A stretch of 43,069 nucleotides of DNA from Rhodobacterales bacterium (GTDB taxonomy: Bacteria > Pseudomonadota > Alphaproteobacteria > Rhodobacterales > Rhodobacteraceae), in assembly GCA_025362795.1 (NCBI GenBank), contig JANYFE010000027.1, forward strand, positions 1-43,069, given 5' to 3'. Shown in pieces: positions 14,226-21,160 of this stretch. Made by a program: the position numbers and the translations under genes. Position 1 is the first letter of the stretch; every line of letters starts with the position of its first letter. The notes beneath the pieces were generated by a model, which saw only the letters and a program-made list of their open reading frames with translations, did not search any database and had not been told where the DNA came from.

Positions 14226-15589
14226 ACGCACCCCTTCTGCCAGGCAGGATCGAACACTGGCCCCTCGCCCGGTTGAAACCTTACGCCCGGAACGCCAAGA
14301 CTCATGATGCCGACCAGGTCGCCAAGATTGCCGCCAGCATGGCCGAGTTCGGCTGGACCGTGCCGGTGCTAGTGGCGGCCGACGGCGAGCTGATCGCTGG
14401 CCACGGTCGCATCCTGGCCGCCGCACACCTCGGGCTTTCCGAAGCCCCGGTGATCGTGCTTGGCCATCTGACCGATGCCCAACGCCGGGCCTACCGCATC
14501 GCCGACAACAAGCTGACCGAGTTGGGCGGCTGGAACGAGGCCCTGCTGCTGCAAGAACTGCAGGCGCTGCTAGCCGAGGATTTCGACCTCGGGCTGATCG
14601 GGATTCCGGAGGATGAACTGGACGCACTGCTGCACGCGGGCGACGACGACAGAACGGTGATCGACGACGATGCGGCCGATGCCATCCCCGCCCCACCCGC
14701 CGAACCCATCACAAAGCCGGGCGACATCTGGGCGCTGGGCAAGCACCGGCTATGCTGCGGCGATGCCACCGATCCGGCCGTCGTCGCCAGGCTGATGCAG
14801 GGCGAGCAGGCCACGCTGATGTTCACCTCACCGCCCTACGCCCAGCAGCGCGACTACGGCGCAGCGAAAGAGAAGGTCGGCGATTGGGACGCGTTGATGC
14901 AGGGCGTGTTCGCTGCGGCGCCGGTCACTCCGGATGCGCAGGTCCTCGTCAACCTCGGCTTGGTGCACCGCGACAGCGAATGGCAGCCCTATTGGGAAGG
15001 ATGGGTCGAATGGATGCGCGCCTCTGGCTGGCGGCGGTTTGGCTGGTACATCTGGGATCAGGGGCCCGGCCTGCCGGGCGACTGGAACGGCCGCCTCGCT
15101 CCGTCGCACGAGTTCATTTTCCATTTCAACCGCAGCCCTCGCAAACCGCACAAGACCGTCCCGTCCAAGCACGCGGGCGAAACCCTCGGCGGCGGTGGGC
15201 TGCGCGGGGCCGACGGCACCGTTCACGCCAAGACCGGAAGCGGCAACGCGATCCAAAGCCACCGCATCCCCGACAGTGTGTTCCGCATCATGCGGCATAA
15301 GGGTGGATTGGGCGCCGCCGGTTCGCACCCGGCAGTGTTCCCGGTGGCGCTGGTCGAGGCGGTTCTGACGGCGTTCTCAGACCCTCGCGACTTGATCTAC
15401 GAGCCGTTCTGCGGCTCCGGCACCCAGATCGTCGCGGCCGAACGCGCTGTGCGACGGTGCTTTGCGATGGAACTGGACCCGGTCTATTGCGACGTGGCCG
15501 TGCGGCGGTGGGAGATTGCGACCGGAAAGTTGGCGCGTTTGGACGACAGCAACGAGAATGCTCATGACATGGAGAGGCTGCAGCAATGA
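14222..15589 (+). CDS. Second ParB-domain DNA methyltransferase, SPPY type
   Basis: This protein of 455 residues is a paralogue of the preceding gene. The first ~137 residues align almost throughout, including DQVAKIAASMA, DGELIAGHGR, and YRIADNKLTELG. The catalytic halves differ: here the motif is TSPPY (203-206), usual for N4-cytosine or some N6-adenine enzymes, with the AdoMet motif FCGSGTQ near the C-terminus. An insert between them holds a Gly-rich HAGETLGGGGLRGADGT stretch. It overlaps the upstream gene by ATGA and the downstream gene by ATGA. It probably modifies a different site from its neighbour. Confidence 0.88.
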   Translation: MNAPLLPGRIEHWPLARLKPYARNAKTHDADQVAKIAASMAEFGWTVPVLVAADGELIAGHGRILAAAHLGLSEAPVIVLGHLTDAQRRAYRIADNKLTELGGWNEALLLQELQALLAEDFDLGLIGIPEDELDALLHAGDDDRTVIDDDAADAIPAPPAEPITKPGDIWALGKHRLCCGDATDPAVVARLMQGEQATLMFTSPPYAQQRDYGAAKEKVGDWDALMQGVFAAAPVTPDAQVLVNLGLVHRDSEWQPYWEGWVEWMRASGWRRFGWYIWDQGPGLPGDWNGRLAPSHEFIFHFNRSPRKPHKTVPSKHAGETLGGGGLRGADGTVHAKTGSGNAIQSHRIPDSVFRIMRHKGGLGAAGSHPAVFPVALVEAVLTAFSDPRDLIYEPFCGSGTQIVAAERAVRRCFAMELDPVYCDVAVRRWEIATGKLARLDDSNENAHDMERLQQ

Positions 15590-16125
15590 TAAATGGCGAC
15601 TATCTCTGGCGAAATGGTGATCTGGTCCGGGCTGTTCCGATCCAGCGCGCCGATCTGAACCAAGCCATATCGCGGGTTGGCTTTCGGCCGGAACATACAC
15701 CGGAGCGGGGAAAGGGCCGCTGGTACACTTGGCGGGACGTGGTTGCTATTGCTGTGGCGCAGGATTTGCGCCGGATCGGCCTTGGTCCATTAATGGCATT
15801 TGGGCTTGTGCAGGAACATCTGTCGCAGTTTCTGCGCGCCTGCACCGATCAGCCGGGCGACTGTGCCGATGTCGTCTGGGTGATCTATCAGAGTGACGAC
15901 CACCTCGAGATCAAGACGCCTTGTGAGTTTATGCGCCATGCCGAAGACGTAAAACATTTGACGGCATCAAGTGAAGGCGCGCACCTTGTCGTCAATGTGG
16001 GTCAGATCGCAAGCCGCGTCTTCCATGACCTGCAAGCGGTTAGAGAGGGACAAGCGCGCGCTCTTTCTGAAGAATTGAATTTGGCAGAAGCTGAGGCGAT
16101 GAATCAGGCGGTTTCCAGCTTGTAA
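15586..16125 (+). CDS. MerR-like putative DNA-binding protein
   Basis: This protein of 179 residues overlaps the methyltransferase stop by ATGA. Residues about 25-65 (ISRVGFRPEHTPERGKGRWYTWRDVVAIAVAQDLRRIGL) resemble the MerR-type helix-turn-helix with its wing: a short linker, an aromatic W-Y-T-W segment, then a helix. The C-terminal half is helical and not recognisable. The gene could regulate the methyltransferase pair or a late function. It ends 22 bases inside the converging gene on the minus strand. Confidence 0.55.
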   Translation: MINGDYLWRNGDLVRAVPIQRADLNQAISRVGFRPEHTPERGKGRWYTWRDVVAIAVAQDLRRIGLGPLMAFGLVQEHLSQFLRACTDQPGDCADVVWVIYQSDDHLEIKTPCEFMRHAEDVKHLTASSEGAHLVVNVGQIASRVFHDLQAVREGQARALSEELNLAEAEAMNQAVSSL

Positions 16126-16658
16126 ACGGTCCCCCGTCCTTCGATCTTTTCTGCTGTGACGGGGAGAGCGAGCTTCTTTTTCAATACCCCTGAGATTGCG
16201 CCGCGCGCGGAGTGACCCATCCAGCCGGTAGCCTCTACAATCTCCGCGATGGACGCGCCTTCGGGCCGCCGCAGCATCTCGATCAACATCCCCTGTTTCG
16301 TCCCGACGCGCTGCTTCGGCTGGGCGGCTGTGGCCTCTATTGGCGCGGGGGTCTTTGCGGCGTGTTTGCGGATGGCGATCACCGTTTTCACCACCACCGG
16401 GTCGATCCCGATAGCCAACAAGCCAGCATCCGTCACCACCAGCGTCGTGCCATGCCCATCGCCAGTTTCGCGCCAAAGAGGTTCGCCCCGGCACAGATTG
16501 GCGTCGACCTCCTGCAGCCAGCCGTGTTCGATCATCTTCGACACAGCCATCTTGGCCGCCGCTCCGGCCAGACCCTTGGGCAGCGGCAGGGCGATGTTTT
16601 CCGGGCGCTGGGCTCCGGCGCTGAGGATGATGATCTGGGTTTCGGTAAGTTTCGTCAT
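16104..16658 (-). CDS. DUF3489 domain protein
   Basis: This protein of 184 residues has a C-terminal DUF3489 domain, typical of alphaproteobacteria and their phages. The pattern KQGMLIEMLRRPEGASIAEI, TGWMGHSARGAISGVLKKK and GRGTVYKL reads as a winged helix. The N-terminal half (TETQIIILSAGAQRPEN) is also a conserved segment in this family. GAGGA lies 7 bases before the ATG. It probably binds DNA, but no target is known. The 3' end overlaps the converging MerR-like gene by 22 bases. Confidence 0.75.
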   Translation of the reverse strand: MTKLTETQIIILSAGAQRPENIALPLPKGLAGAAAKMAVSKMIEHGWLQEVDANLCRGEPLWRETGDGHGTTLVVTDAGLLAIGIDPVVVKTVIAIRKHAAKTPAPIEATAAQPKQRVGTKQGMLIEMLRRPEGASIAEIVEATGWMGHSARGAISGVLKKKLALPVTAEKIEGRGTVYKLETA

Positions 16659-16669
16659 TGCGTGGTCCT

Positions 16670-16894
16670 CTACAGGTCGTGCGTTGCTAGGAAGGCGGTG
16701 ATGCGCGACATCAGGTCGTTGTGGCCGTCGGCATTCGTGCCGATGATCACGTCGCCATCGTCGTCACGCTCCAGATCGGCAATCTCGCGCAGCAGGGCGA
16801 TGGCGTCATCGCAGGCGGCGATGCGTTCGGCCTCCCATGCAGCGGTGATGGCGTCCTGTTCGATCTGGTGGCGCTGGGCCGGATCAAGCGGCAT
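16670..16894 (-). CDS. Small phage protein, unknown
   Basis: This acidic helical protein has 74 residues (AAWEAERIAACDDAIALLREIADLE). GGGAGG lies 6 bases before the ATG, and the start overlaps the end of the upstream gene by 11 bases. It ends 11 bases before the DUF3489 gene. Operon position and ribosome site support it as real; no function can be assigned. Confidence 0.55.
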   Translation of the reverse strand: MPLDPAQRHQIEQDAITAAWEAERIAACDDAIALLREIADLERDDDGDVIIGTNADGHNDLMSRITAFLATHDL

Positions 16895-17120
16895 GGCTGG
16901 CCTCCCATTTGGCGAAGTCGTCGGACATGCCCATGCTTTCGGCGATCTTGCGCAGGATGCCCGGCGACTGAGCCTCCAGATCGGCGGCCAGCTTGGCCTC
17001 GTCCGCGAAGGTTTCGCGCGGCAGATGGTTCAGCGTGCCGTAGTGCAGGCGCATCGACGCCTCGACCCCGGCGGGGTTCAGGTCGGGCGCAAGTTCGTGC
17101 AGCAGGGTTTGGTAGGACAT
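16884..17120 (-). CDS. Small phage protein, unknown
   Basis: This protein of 78 residues starts MSYQTLLHELAPDLNPAG. The ATG at 17120 has GGAG about 6 bases upstream and is preferred over upstream ATG 17132 and 17168. It is helical and soluble with no motif I can name. It is in line with the other small minus-strand genes. Confidence 0.55.
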   Translation of the reverse strand: MSYQTLLHELAPDLNPAGVEASMRLHYGTLNHLPRETFADEAKLAADLEAQSPGILRKIAESMGMSDDFAKWEASHAA

Positions 17121-17210
17121 CAGTATCTCCATGGTTGGGCGCGCGGGTTTACGGCCCCTCCTACGCAAGCAAGCCCCGCCATCGCGAGGCTTGGTCAGGG
17201 CGGGTCTGCA

Positions 17211-17450
17211 TTACTTGGCGAATTCGCCCTCGCTGAATGCGCTGTCGGTGATCTGGCGCAGCAGGCTGGAATAATGGTTCAGCGTGCCAACATCGCCCCA
17301 ATGGATCGCGTCCGGGTCGGTGTTGAAATGGTCAGCGCTGAGGGTCTGGATGCGGGCCAGCATGTCGTCAATCCGGCGTTTGGTGGCGAGGAAGGACTCG
17401 AGGGCTTTGTCGTTCGGGGCAGTGGCGCGATTGGCGGAGCGGGTGGTCAT
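17211..17450 (-). CDS. Small phage protein, unknown
   Basis: This helical protein has 79 residues, with ESFLATKRRIDDMLARIQTL and a C-terminal LLRQITDSAFSEGE. It is preceded, 21 bases upstream of its ATG, by the 33-bp element also found before the gene starting at 18296. This makes it the probable first gene of a short transcription unit leading into the genes at 17120-16104. Confidence 0.55.
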   Translation of the reverse strand: MTTRSANRATAPNDKALESFLATKRRIDDMLARIQTLSADHFNTDPDAIHWGDVGTLNHYSSLLRQITDSAFSEGEFAK

Positions 17451-17471
17451 GGCTTGGTCATCCTAGCTTGG

Positions 17472-17504
17472 GTTGCATCGTTTTGGTGTAATCACCATCG
17501 CTCT
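17472..17504 (-). promoter_or_regulatory. Upstream regulatory element, copy A
   Basis: This 33-bp segment matches copy B (18317-18349) at 27 of 33 positions. Both begin GTTGCATCGTTTT and end TCGCTCT in plus-strand orientation, and both are followed by AGTGTA a few bases on. Each lies 20-21 bases upstream of a minus-strand start codon. The equal distance to two different genes suggests a shared promoter or operator read on the minus strand. Confidence 0.5.
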
Positions 17505-17553
17505 GACGGAGCGGCTAGTGTAGGTAAATCCAAGCAATATCAGTGCTTTCTGA

Positions 17554-17850
17554 TTACACTCGGGCGACATCGACCTGCGGTTCGACCACCACCCACTGGC
17601 ATCCGATCCACATGTAGAGATGGGCAAACTCCCGGGTGGGGCGCGGCAGGATGCGGGGATCGCGGGGCGGGCTGAAGCAGTCCAGCGCCGCGGGCGTGAC
17701 CTGCCGGATCTCAATAGCGGTGAGGATGTCCTTGGGTTTCCAGCGCGCCAGCGCAGGCAGCATGTGGGCGAGATAGCCGTCGAAATGGACGTAGACATGC
17801 GCCCATTCCTCGGGGCCGAGCTGGATTGCGATCTGCGCGCGGGTGCTCAT
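17554..17850 (-). CDS. Small phage protein, unknown
   Basis: This protein of 98 residues is rich in aromatic residues (EEWAHVYVHFDGYLAHMLPALARW; FAHLYMWIGCQWVVVEP) and looks like a compact alpha/beta domain. GAGG lies 7 bases before the ATG. I do not recognise the family, although short proteins beginning MSTRAQIAI are frequent in phages and plasmids. Confidence 0.6.
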   Translation of the reverse strand: MSTRAQIAIQLGPEEWAHVYVHFDGYLAHMLPALARWKPKDILTAIEIRQVTPAALDCFSPPRDPRILPRPTREFAHLYMWIGCQWVVVEPQVDVARV

Positions 17851-17859
17851 GGTGCCGCC

Positions 17860-18081
17860 TCAGATCAGCTGCAGATCGACCATCACGGCGCTGGCGGCGG
17901 CCAGTTGCGCGGTCGGAAGGTCGATCTTGATGTGCGAAAAGAGATCGGAGCAGTCGGCTTTGATCCCGCCCTCGCGCAGCGCGGCTTCAATGACCTCCGC
18001 CACCACGCTGGGGCGGCTGCGGTCGAGGTGTTCCGGCAGCGTGCCGATGTCGATGCGGATGGTGGTGGTGGCCATGGTCAT
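17860..18081 (-). CDS. Small phage protein, unknown
   Basis: This protein of 73 residues may start at ATG 18081 or 18075; GGAG is 9 bases before the first. Its sequence (TIRIDIGTLPEHLDRSRPSV, then EVIEAALREGG) suggests a strand followed by a helix. It sits in a tight series with neighbours on both sides. Function unknown. Confidence 0.5.
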   Translation of the reverse strand: MTMATTTIRIDIGTLPEHLDRSRPSVVAEVIEAALREGGIKADCSDLFSHIKIDLPTAQLAAASAVMVDLQLI

Positions 18082-18095
18082 GTCCCTGGTCTCCT

Positions 18096-18296
18096 TCAGC
18101 GTTTCGCAGCGGCGGCGAGGCCCGCAGCGTAGGCCGCTTCCAGTGCGGCGCGGATCGCCCAGACCGCCACTTCGTGGAAGTCGAGCCGGTCGCTGTTCTG
18201 GGTTTCCAGCGTCTCGATCCTGTGAAAATGCTTCGTCGCGATCTCCAGCAGCAGGGCGTCGCTTGGCACTTTGGCGGGGGTGGTCTTGGCGGTCAT
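18096..18296 (-). CDS. Small phage protein, unknown
   Basis: This protein of 66 residues starts at ATG 18296, with GGAG 8 bases upstream. It has an Ala-rich helical C-terminus. It is the first gene of the small minus-strand series, 20 bases downstream of regulatory copy B and divergent from the terminase genes. Function unknown. Confidence 0.5.
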   Translation of the reverse strand: MTAKTTPAKVPSDALLLEIATKHFHRIETLETQNSDRLDFHEVAVWAIRAALEAAYAAGLAAAAKR

Positions 18297-18316
18297 GGCG
18301 TCATCTCCGGGACTGA

Positions 18317-18349
18317 GTTGCATCGTTTTCCTGCAATCAGATTCGCTCT
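18317..18349 (-). promoter_or_regulatory. Upstream regulatory element, copy B
   Basis: This is the partner of copy A (17472-17504), with 27 of 33 positions identical. It lies 20 bases upstream of the ATG at 18296 and inside the divergent gap shared with the terminase operon, so a factor bound here could influence both directions. Confidence 0.5.
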
Positions 18350-18360
18350 ATGCGGGAGTG

Positions 18361-18374
18361 TAATCAACTGATTA
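18361..18374. promoter_or_regulatory. Palindromic operator candidate between divergent operons
   Basis: TAATCA-AC-TGATTA is a perfect 6-bp dyad with a 2-base centre. It sits 52 bases before the terminase small subunit ATG and 64 bases before the divergent ATG at 18296, in an AT-rich patch. It is well placed as a repressor or activator site controlling late gene entry. Inference from symmetry and position only. Confidence 0.4.
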
Positions 18375-18425
18375 AGACAGATATTTCCGTTTACTTTCAA
18401 TGTTTTGACCTGAATTGAGGGTGTC

Positions 18426-18962
18426 ATGGAAGGTATGTCCGAACGTGAGTATTCCGCCCATTCCGGCCTCTCGCGCGGCGCGATCCAGAAGGCGCGCAAG
18501 GCAAGTCGGCTGGTCGTTTACAGCGACGGGTCGATCAACGCCGCCGCCTCCGATGTGCGGCGGGGTGAGATGACGGATCCCGACCAGCAGCGCCGCAGCA
18601 CCGGCGGCGACAGCGGCTTTTCTGGGCCTGCGGACAGCTCGTCCTATCTCAAAGCCCGCACTGCACTGACCGTCTACCAGGCGCAAGACAAGCAGCTGGC
18701 AATTCAGAAGCGCAAAGGCACGCTGGTTGACCGGGCCCGGGCGGAGGCGCTGGTGTTTCGGCTGGCGCGGCAAGAACGCGATGTCTGGGTGACCTGGCCG
18801 TCCCGGGTGGCGGCGCTGATGGCGGCCGAAGTGGCAGCGGAGGTGGAGAAGCAGACGAACAAACCGGTGATGATCGAGGCCGCGATCCTGCAAAGGGTGC
18901 TGGAAACCCATGTCAGAGAACAGCTCGCAGCCCTCGCCGACCTCCGAGTCTCCCTGGGGTGA
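18426..18962 (+). CDS. Terminase small subunit (Nu1-like)
   Basis: This protein of 178 residues has an N-terminal helix-turn-helix (EREYSAHSGLSRGAIQKARKASRL) for binding the packaging site. The central segment YLKARTALTVYQAQDKQLAIQKRKGTLVDRARAE, followed by RLARQERDVWVTWPSRVAALMAAE, is typical of the gpNu1-type packaging proteins that partner GpA-type large subunits. GAGGG lies about 4 bases before the ATG at 18426. It overlaps the large subunit gene by 53 bases. It opens the late operon. Confidence 0.85.
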   Translation: MEGMSEREYSAHSGLSRGAIQKARKASRLVVYSDGSINAAASDVRRGEMTDPDQQRRSTGGDSGFSGPADSSSYLKARTALTVYQAQDKQLAIQKRKGTLVDRARAEALVFRLARQERDVWVTWPSRVAALMAAEVAAEVEKQTNKPVMIEAAILQRVLETHVREQLAALADLRVSLG

Positions 18963-20937
18963 TGATGACGACCTGACCGCTGATCTCGACCTCGGGTTCG
19001 ACGGGGCGGAAGATCTCCTGCGCACCTGGCGCCGGGGCATGCGGCCTGACCCGGACCTGACGGTATCGGAATGGGCGGACCAGAATCGCTGGCTTTCGTC
19101 GCGGGCGTCTGCAGAACCCGGGCGGTACCGGACGGCGCGCACGCCCTATCTGCGCGAAATCATGGATGCGCTGTCGCCGCGGCACCCGGCCCAGCGCATC
19201 TCGTTCATGAAGGCCGCGCAAGTCGGGGCGACAGAGGCTGGCAACAACTGGATCGGCTTTGTGATCCACCATGCGCCGGGGCCGATGCTGGCCGTGTTGC
19301 CAACCGTGGAAATGGCCAAACGGACCTCGCGCGGGCGGCTTGATCCGCTGATCGCGGACAGCCCGGCCTTGCGCGAACGGGTCAATCCGGCGCGGTCGCG
19401 GGATGCGGGCAACTCGATGCTGTCGAAGGAGTTTCCCGGCGGCATCCTGGTACTGACCGGTGCGAACTCTGCCACCGGCCTGCGGTCGATGCCCGCGCGC
19501 TACATCTTTCTCGACGAGGTCGATGCCTATCCGGCCTCAGCCGACGAGGAGGGCGACCCGGTCACCTTGGCCGAGGCCCGCACCACCACTTTTTCGCATC
19601 GGCGCAAAGTGTTCATAGTTTCGACCCCGACGATCCGTGGGCTGAGCCGGATTGAGCGCGAGTTCGAGGCCAGCGACCAGCGCCGCTACTACGTGCCCTG
19701 CCCGCATTGCGGGGCGACGCAATGGCTGCAGTTTGAGCGGCTGCGCTGGGCAAAGGGCCAGCCTGAGACGGCCGCTTACGCTTGCGAGGGGTGCGAGAAG
19801 CCCATCGCCGAGCACCACAAGACCCAGATGCTGGAACAGGGCGAATGGCGGCCGACGGCTGTCTCTGTCGATCCGCATTCCATCGGCTTCCATATCTCCG
19901 CGCTTTACTCGCCCATGGGCTGGAAAAGCTGGGCCCAGATCGCGCGAGACTGGTTGGCCGCCCAAGGCTCCGACGAGATGCTGCGCGCCGCCCGCAACAC
20001 GTTGTTGGGCGAGACATGGGTGGAATCTGGCGATGCGCCGGAGTGGCAGCGGCTGGCGGATCGGCGAGAAATGTTTGCCGCCACCGTGCCGCACCTCGGG
20101 TTGTTCCTGACCGCAGGCGCGGATGTGCAAAAGGATCGGATCGAGGTCGACGTCTGGGCCTGGGGCCGGGGACTGGAAAGCTGGCTGGTGGAACACATCG
20201 TCGTTCCGGGCGGGCCAGAGGATCCTGCAGCCTGGGACAAGTTGACAGCTCTGCTGGGGCGGACTTGGGCGCATGAAAGCGGCGCTGTCATGCAGTTGTC
20301 GAAACTTGCCATCGACACCGGCTACGAGGCCCCGGCAGTTTACGCGTGGTCGCGCGCCGCCGGTTACGCACAGGTGACCCCGATCAAGGGGGTGGAAACT
20401 TTCAATCGCTCGACGCCGGTGTCGGGGCCGACCTTCGTAGACGCCACCATCGGCGGCAAGCGGCTGCGCCGGGGTGCCCGGCTCTGGACCATAGCGGTCT
20501 CCACCTTCAAGGCGGAAACCTATCGCTTCCTCCGGTTGGAACGTCCCTCGGACGAGGACCGCGCTTTGGGCGTTTGCGATCCAGCTGGAACGATGCACCT
20601 GCCCAATTGGGCAGACACCGAATGGCTAAAGCAGCTGGTGGCGGAACAGATGGTCACGGTGCGCAACAAGCGCGGCTTCGGCCATCAGGAATGGCAGAAG
20701 ATGCGGGAACGCAACGAGGCGCTGGACTGCCGGGGCTATGCCCGGGCGGCAGCGTGGATCCTCGGGGCGGATCGCTGGGACGAAGCGACTTGGCGGTCGC
20801 TGGAAGGCCAGGCTGGCGTGGAAACCAAAGAACAGGTTGTGGCGGTGGTGATCGAACAGACCGCGCCCACTGCCGGAACCGTACTGACACCTCGCCGCCG
20901 ACGTTCCGGCGCGGTGACCCCGAAATACATGAGGTAG
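18910..20937 (+). CDS. Terminase large subunit, GpA family
   Basis: This ATPase/nuclease of 675 residues packages DNA into the prohead and cuts it at cos-type ends. The ATPase domain holds the variant Walker A KAAQVGATEA and Walker B YIFLDEVDAYP. A zinc-ribbon-like CPHCG...CEGCE lies near residues 260-295. The nuclease part includes LTAGADVQKDRIEVDVWAWG and LAIDTGYEAPAVYAW, with conserved acidic residues. The C-terminus is basic (RRRRSG), as expected for prohead docking. Length is normal for the family. The first codons overlap the small subunit gene, so the pair is translationally linked. Confidence 0.95.
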   Translation: MSENSSQPSPTSESPWGDDDDLTADLDLGFDGAEDLLRTWRRGMRPDPDLTVSEWADQNRWLSSRASAEPGRYRTARTPYLREIMDALSPRHPAQRISFMKAAQVGATEAGNNWIGFVIHHAPGPMLAVLPTVEMAKRTSRGRLDPLIADSPALRERVNPARSRDAGNSMLSKEFPGGILVLTGANSATGLRSMPARYIFLDEVDAYPASADEEGDPVTLAEARTTTFSHRRKVFIVSTPTIRGLSRIEREFEASDQRRYYVPCPHCGATQWLQFERLRWAKGQPETAAYACEGCEKPIAEHHKTQMLEQGEWRPTAVSVDPHSIGFHISALYSPMGWKSWAQIARDWLAAQGSDEMLRAARNTLLGETWVESGDAPEWQRLADRREMFAATVPHLGLFLTAGADVQKDRIEVDVWAWGRGLESWLVEHIVVPGGPEDPAAWDKLTALLGRTWAHESGAVMQLSKLAIDTGYEAPAVYAWSRAAGYAQVTPIKGVETFNRSTPVSGPTFVDATIGGKRLRRGARLWTIAVSTFKAETYRFLRLERPSDEDRALGVCDPAGTMHLPNWADTEWLKQLVAEQMVTVRNKRGFGHQEWQKMRERNEALDCRGYARAAAWILGADRWDEATWRSLEGQAGVETKEQVVAVVIEQTAPTAGTVLTPRRRRSGAVTPKYMR

Positions 20938-20942
20938 CGACG

Positions 20943-21158
20943 ATGACTTTGGCAGAAATGCAGGCGCTGCTCAGCGCCCTCCTTGGCATGCGCTTCGGTG
21001 GCGTGCGGTCCATCACGTATGACGGCCGCCAGATCAGCTATGGCTCGGACGCCGAACTTGCGACCGCGATATCCGATCTCGAACGGCGGATTGCGGCTAC
21101 CGACACCACCGTCACGCGGTCGCGGGTGTCCCGGCCCTTCGCATCGAAGGACTTGTGA
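20943..21158 (+). CDS. Head-tail joining protein, gpW-like
   Basis: This protein of 71 residues sits between the terminase and portal genes, the position of lambda gpW. The sequence (MTLAEMQALLSALLG, then ISYGSDAELATAISDLERRI) shows the helix-strand-helix pattern of gpW-like connectors, which close the portal vertex after packaging. The ATG at 20943 follows the terminase stop by 5 bases, and the 3' end overlaps the portal region. Confidence 0.85.
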   Translation: MTLAEMQALLSALLGMRFGGVRSITYDGRQISYGSDAELATAISDLERRIAATDTTVTRSRVSRPFASKDL

Positions 21159-21160
21159 CC

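Noticed and set aside
19537-20598. Long minus-strand open frame opposite the terminase; similar ones at 35643-36845 and 36918-37964
   Set aside because: These are shadows of well-supported plus-strand genes, with low-complexity Arg/Pro/Ala/Gly-rich translations.
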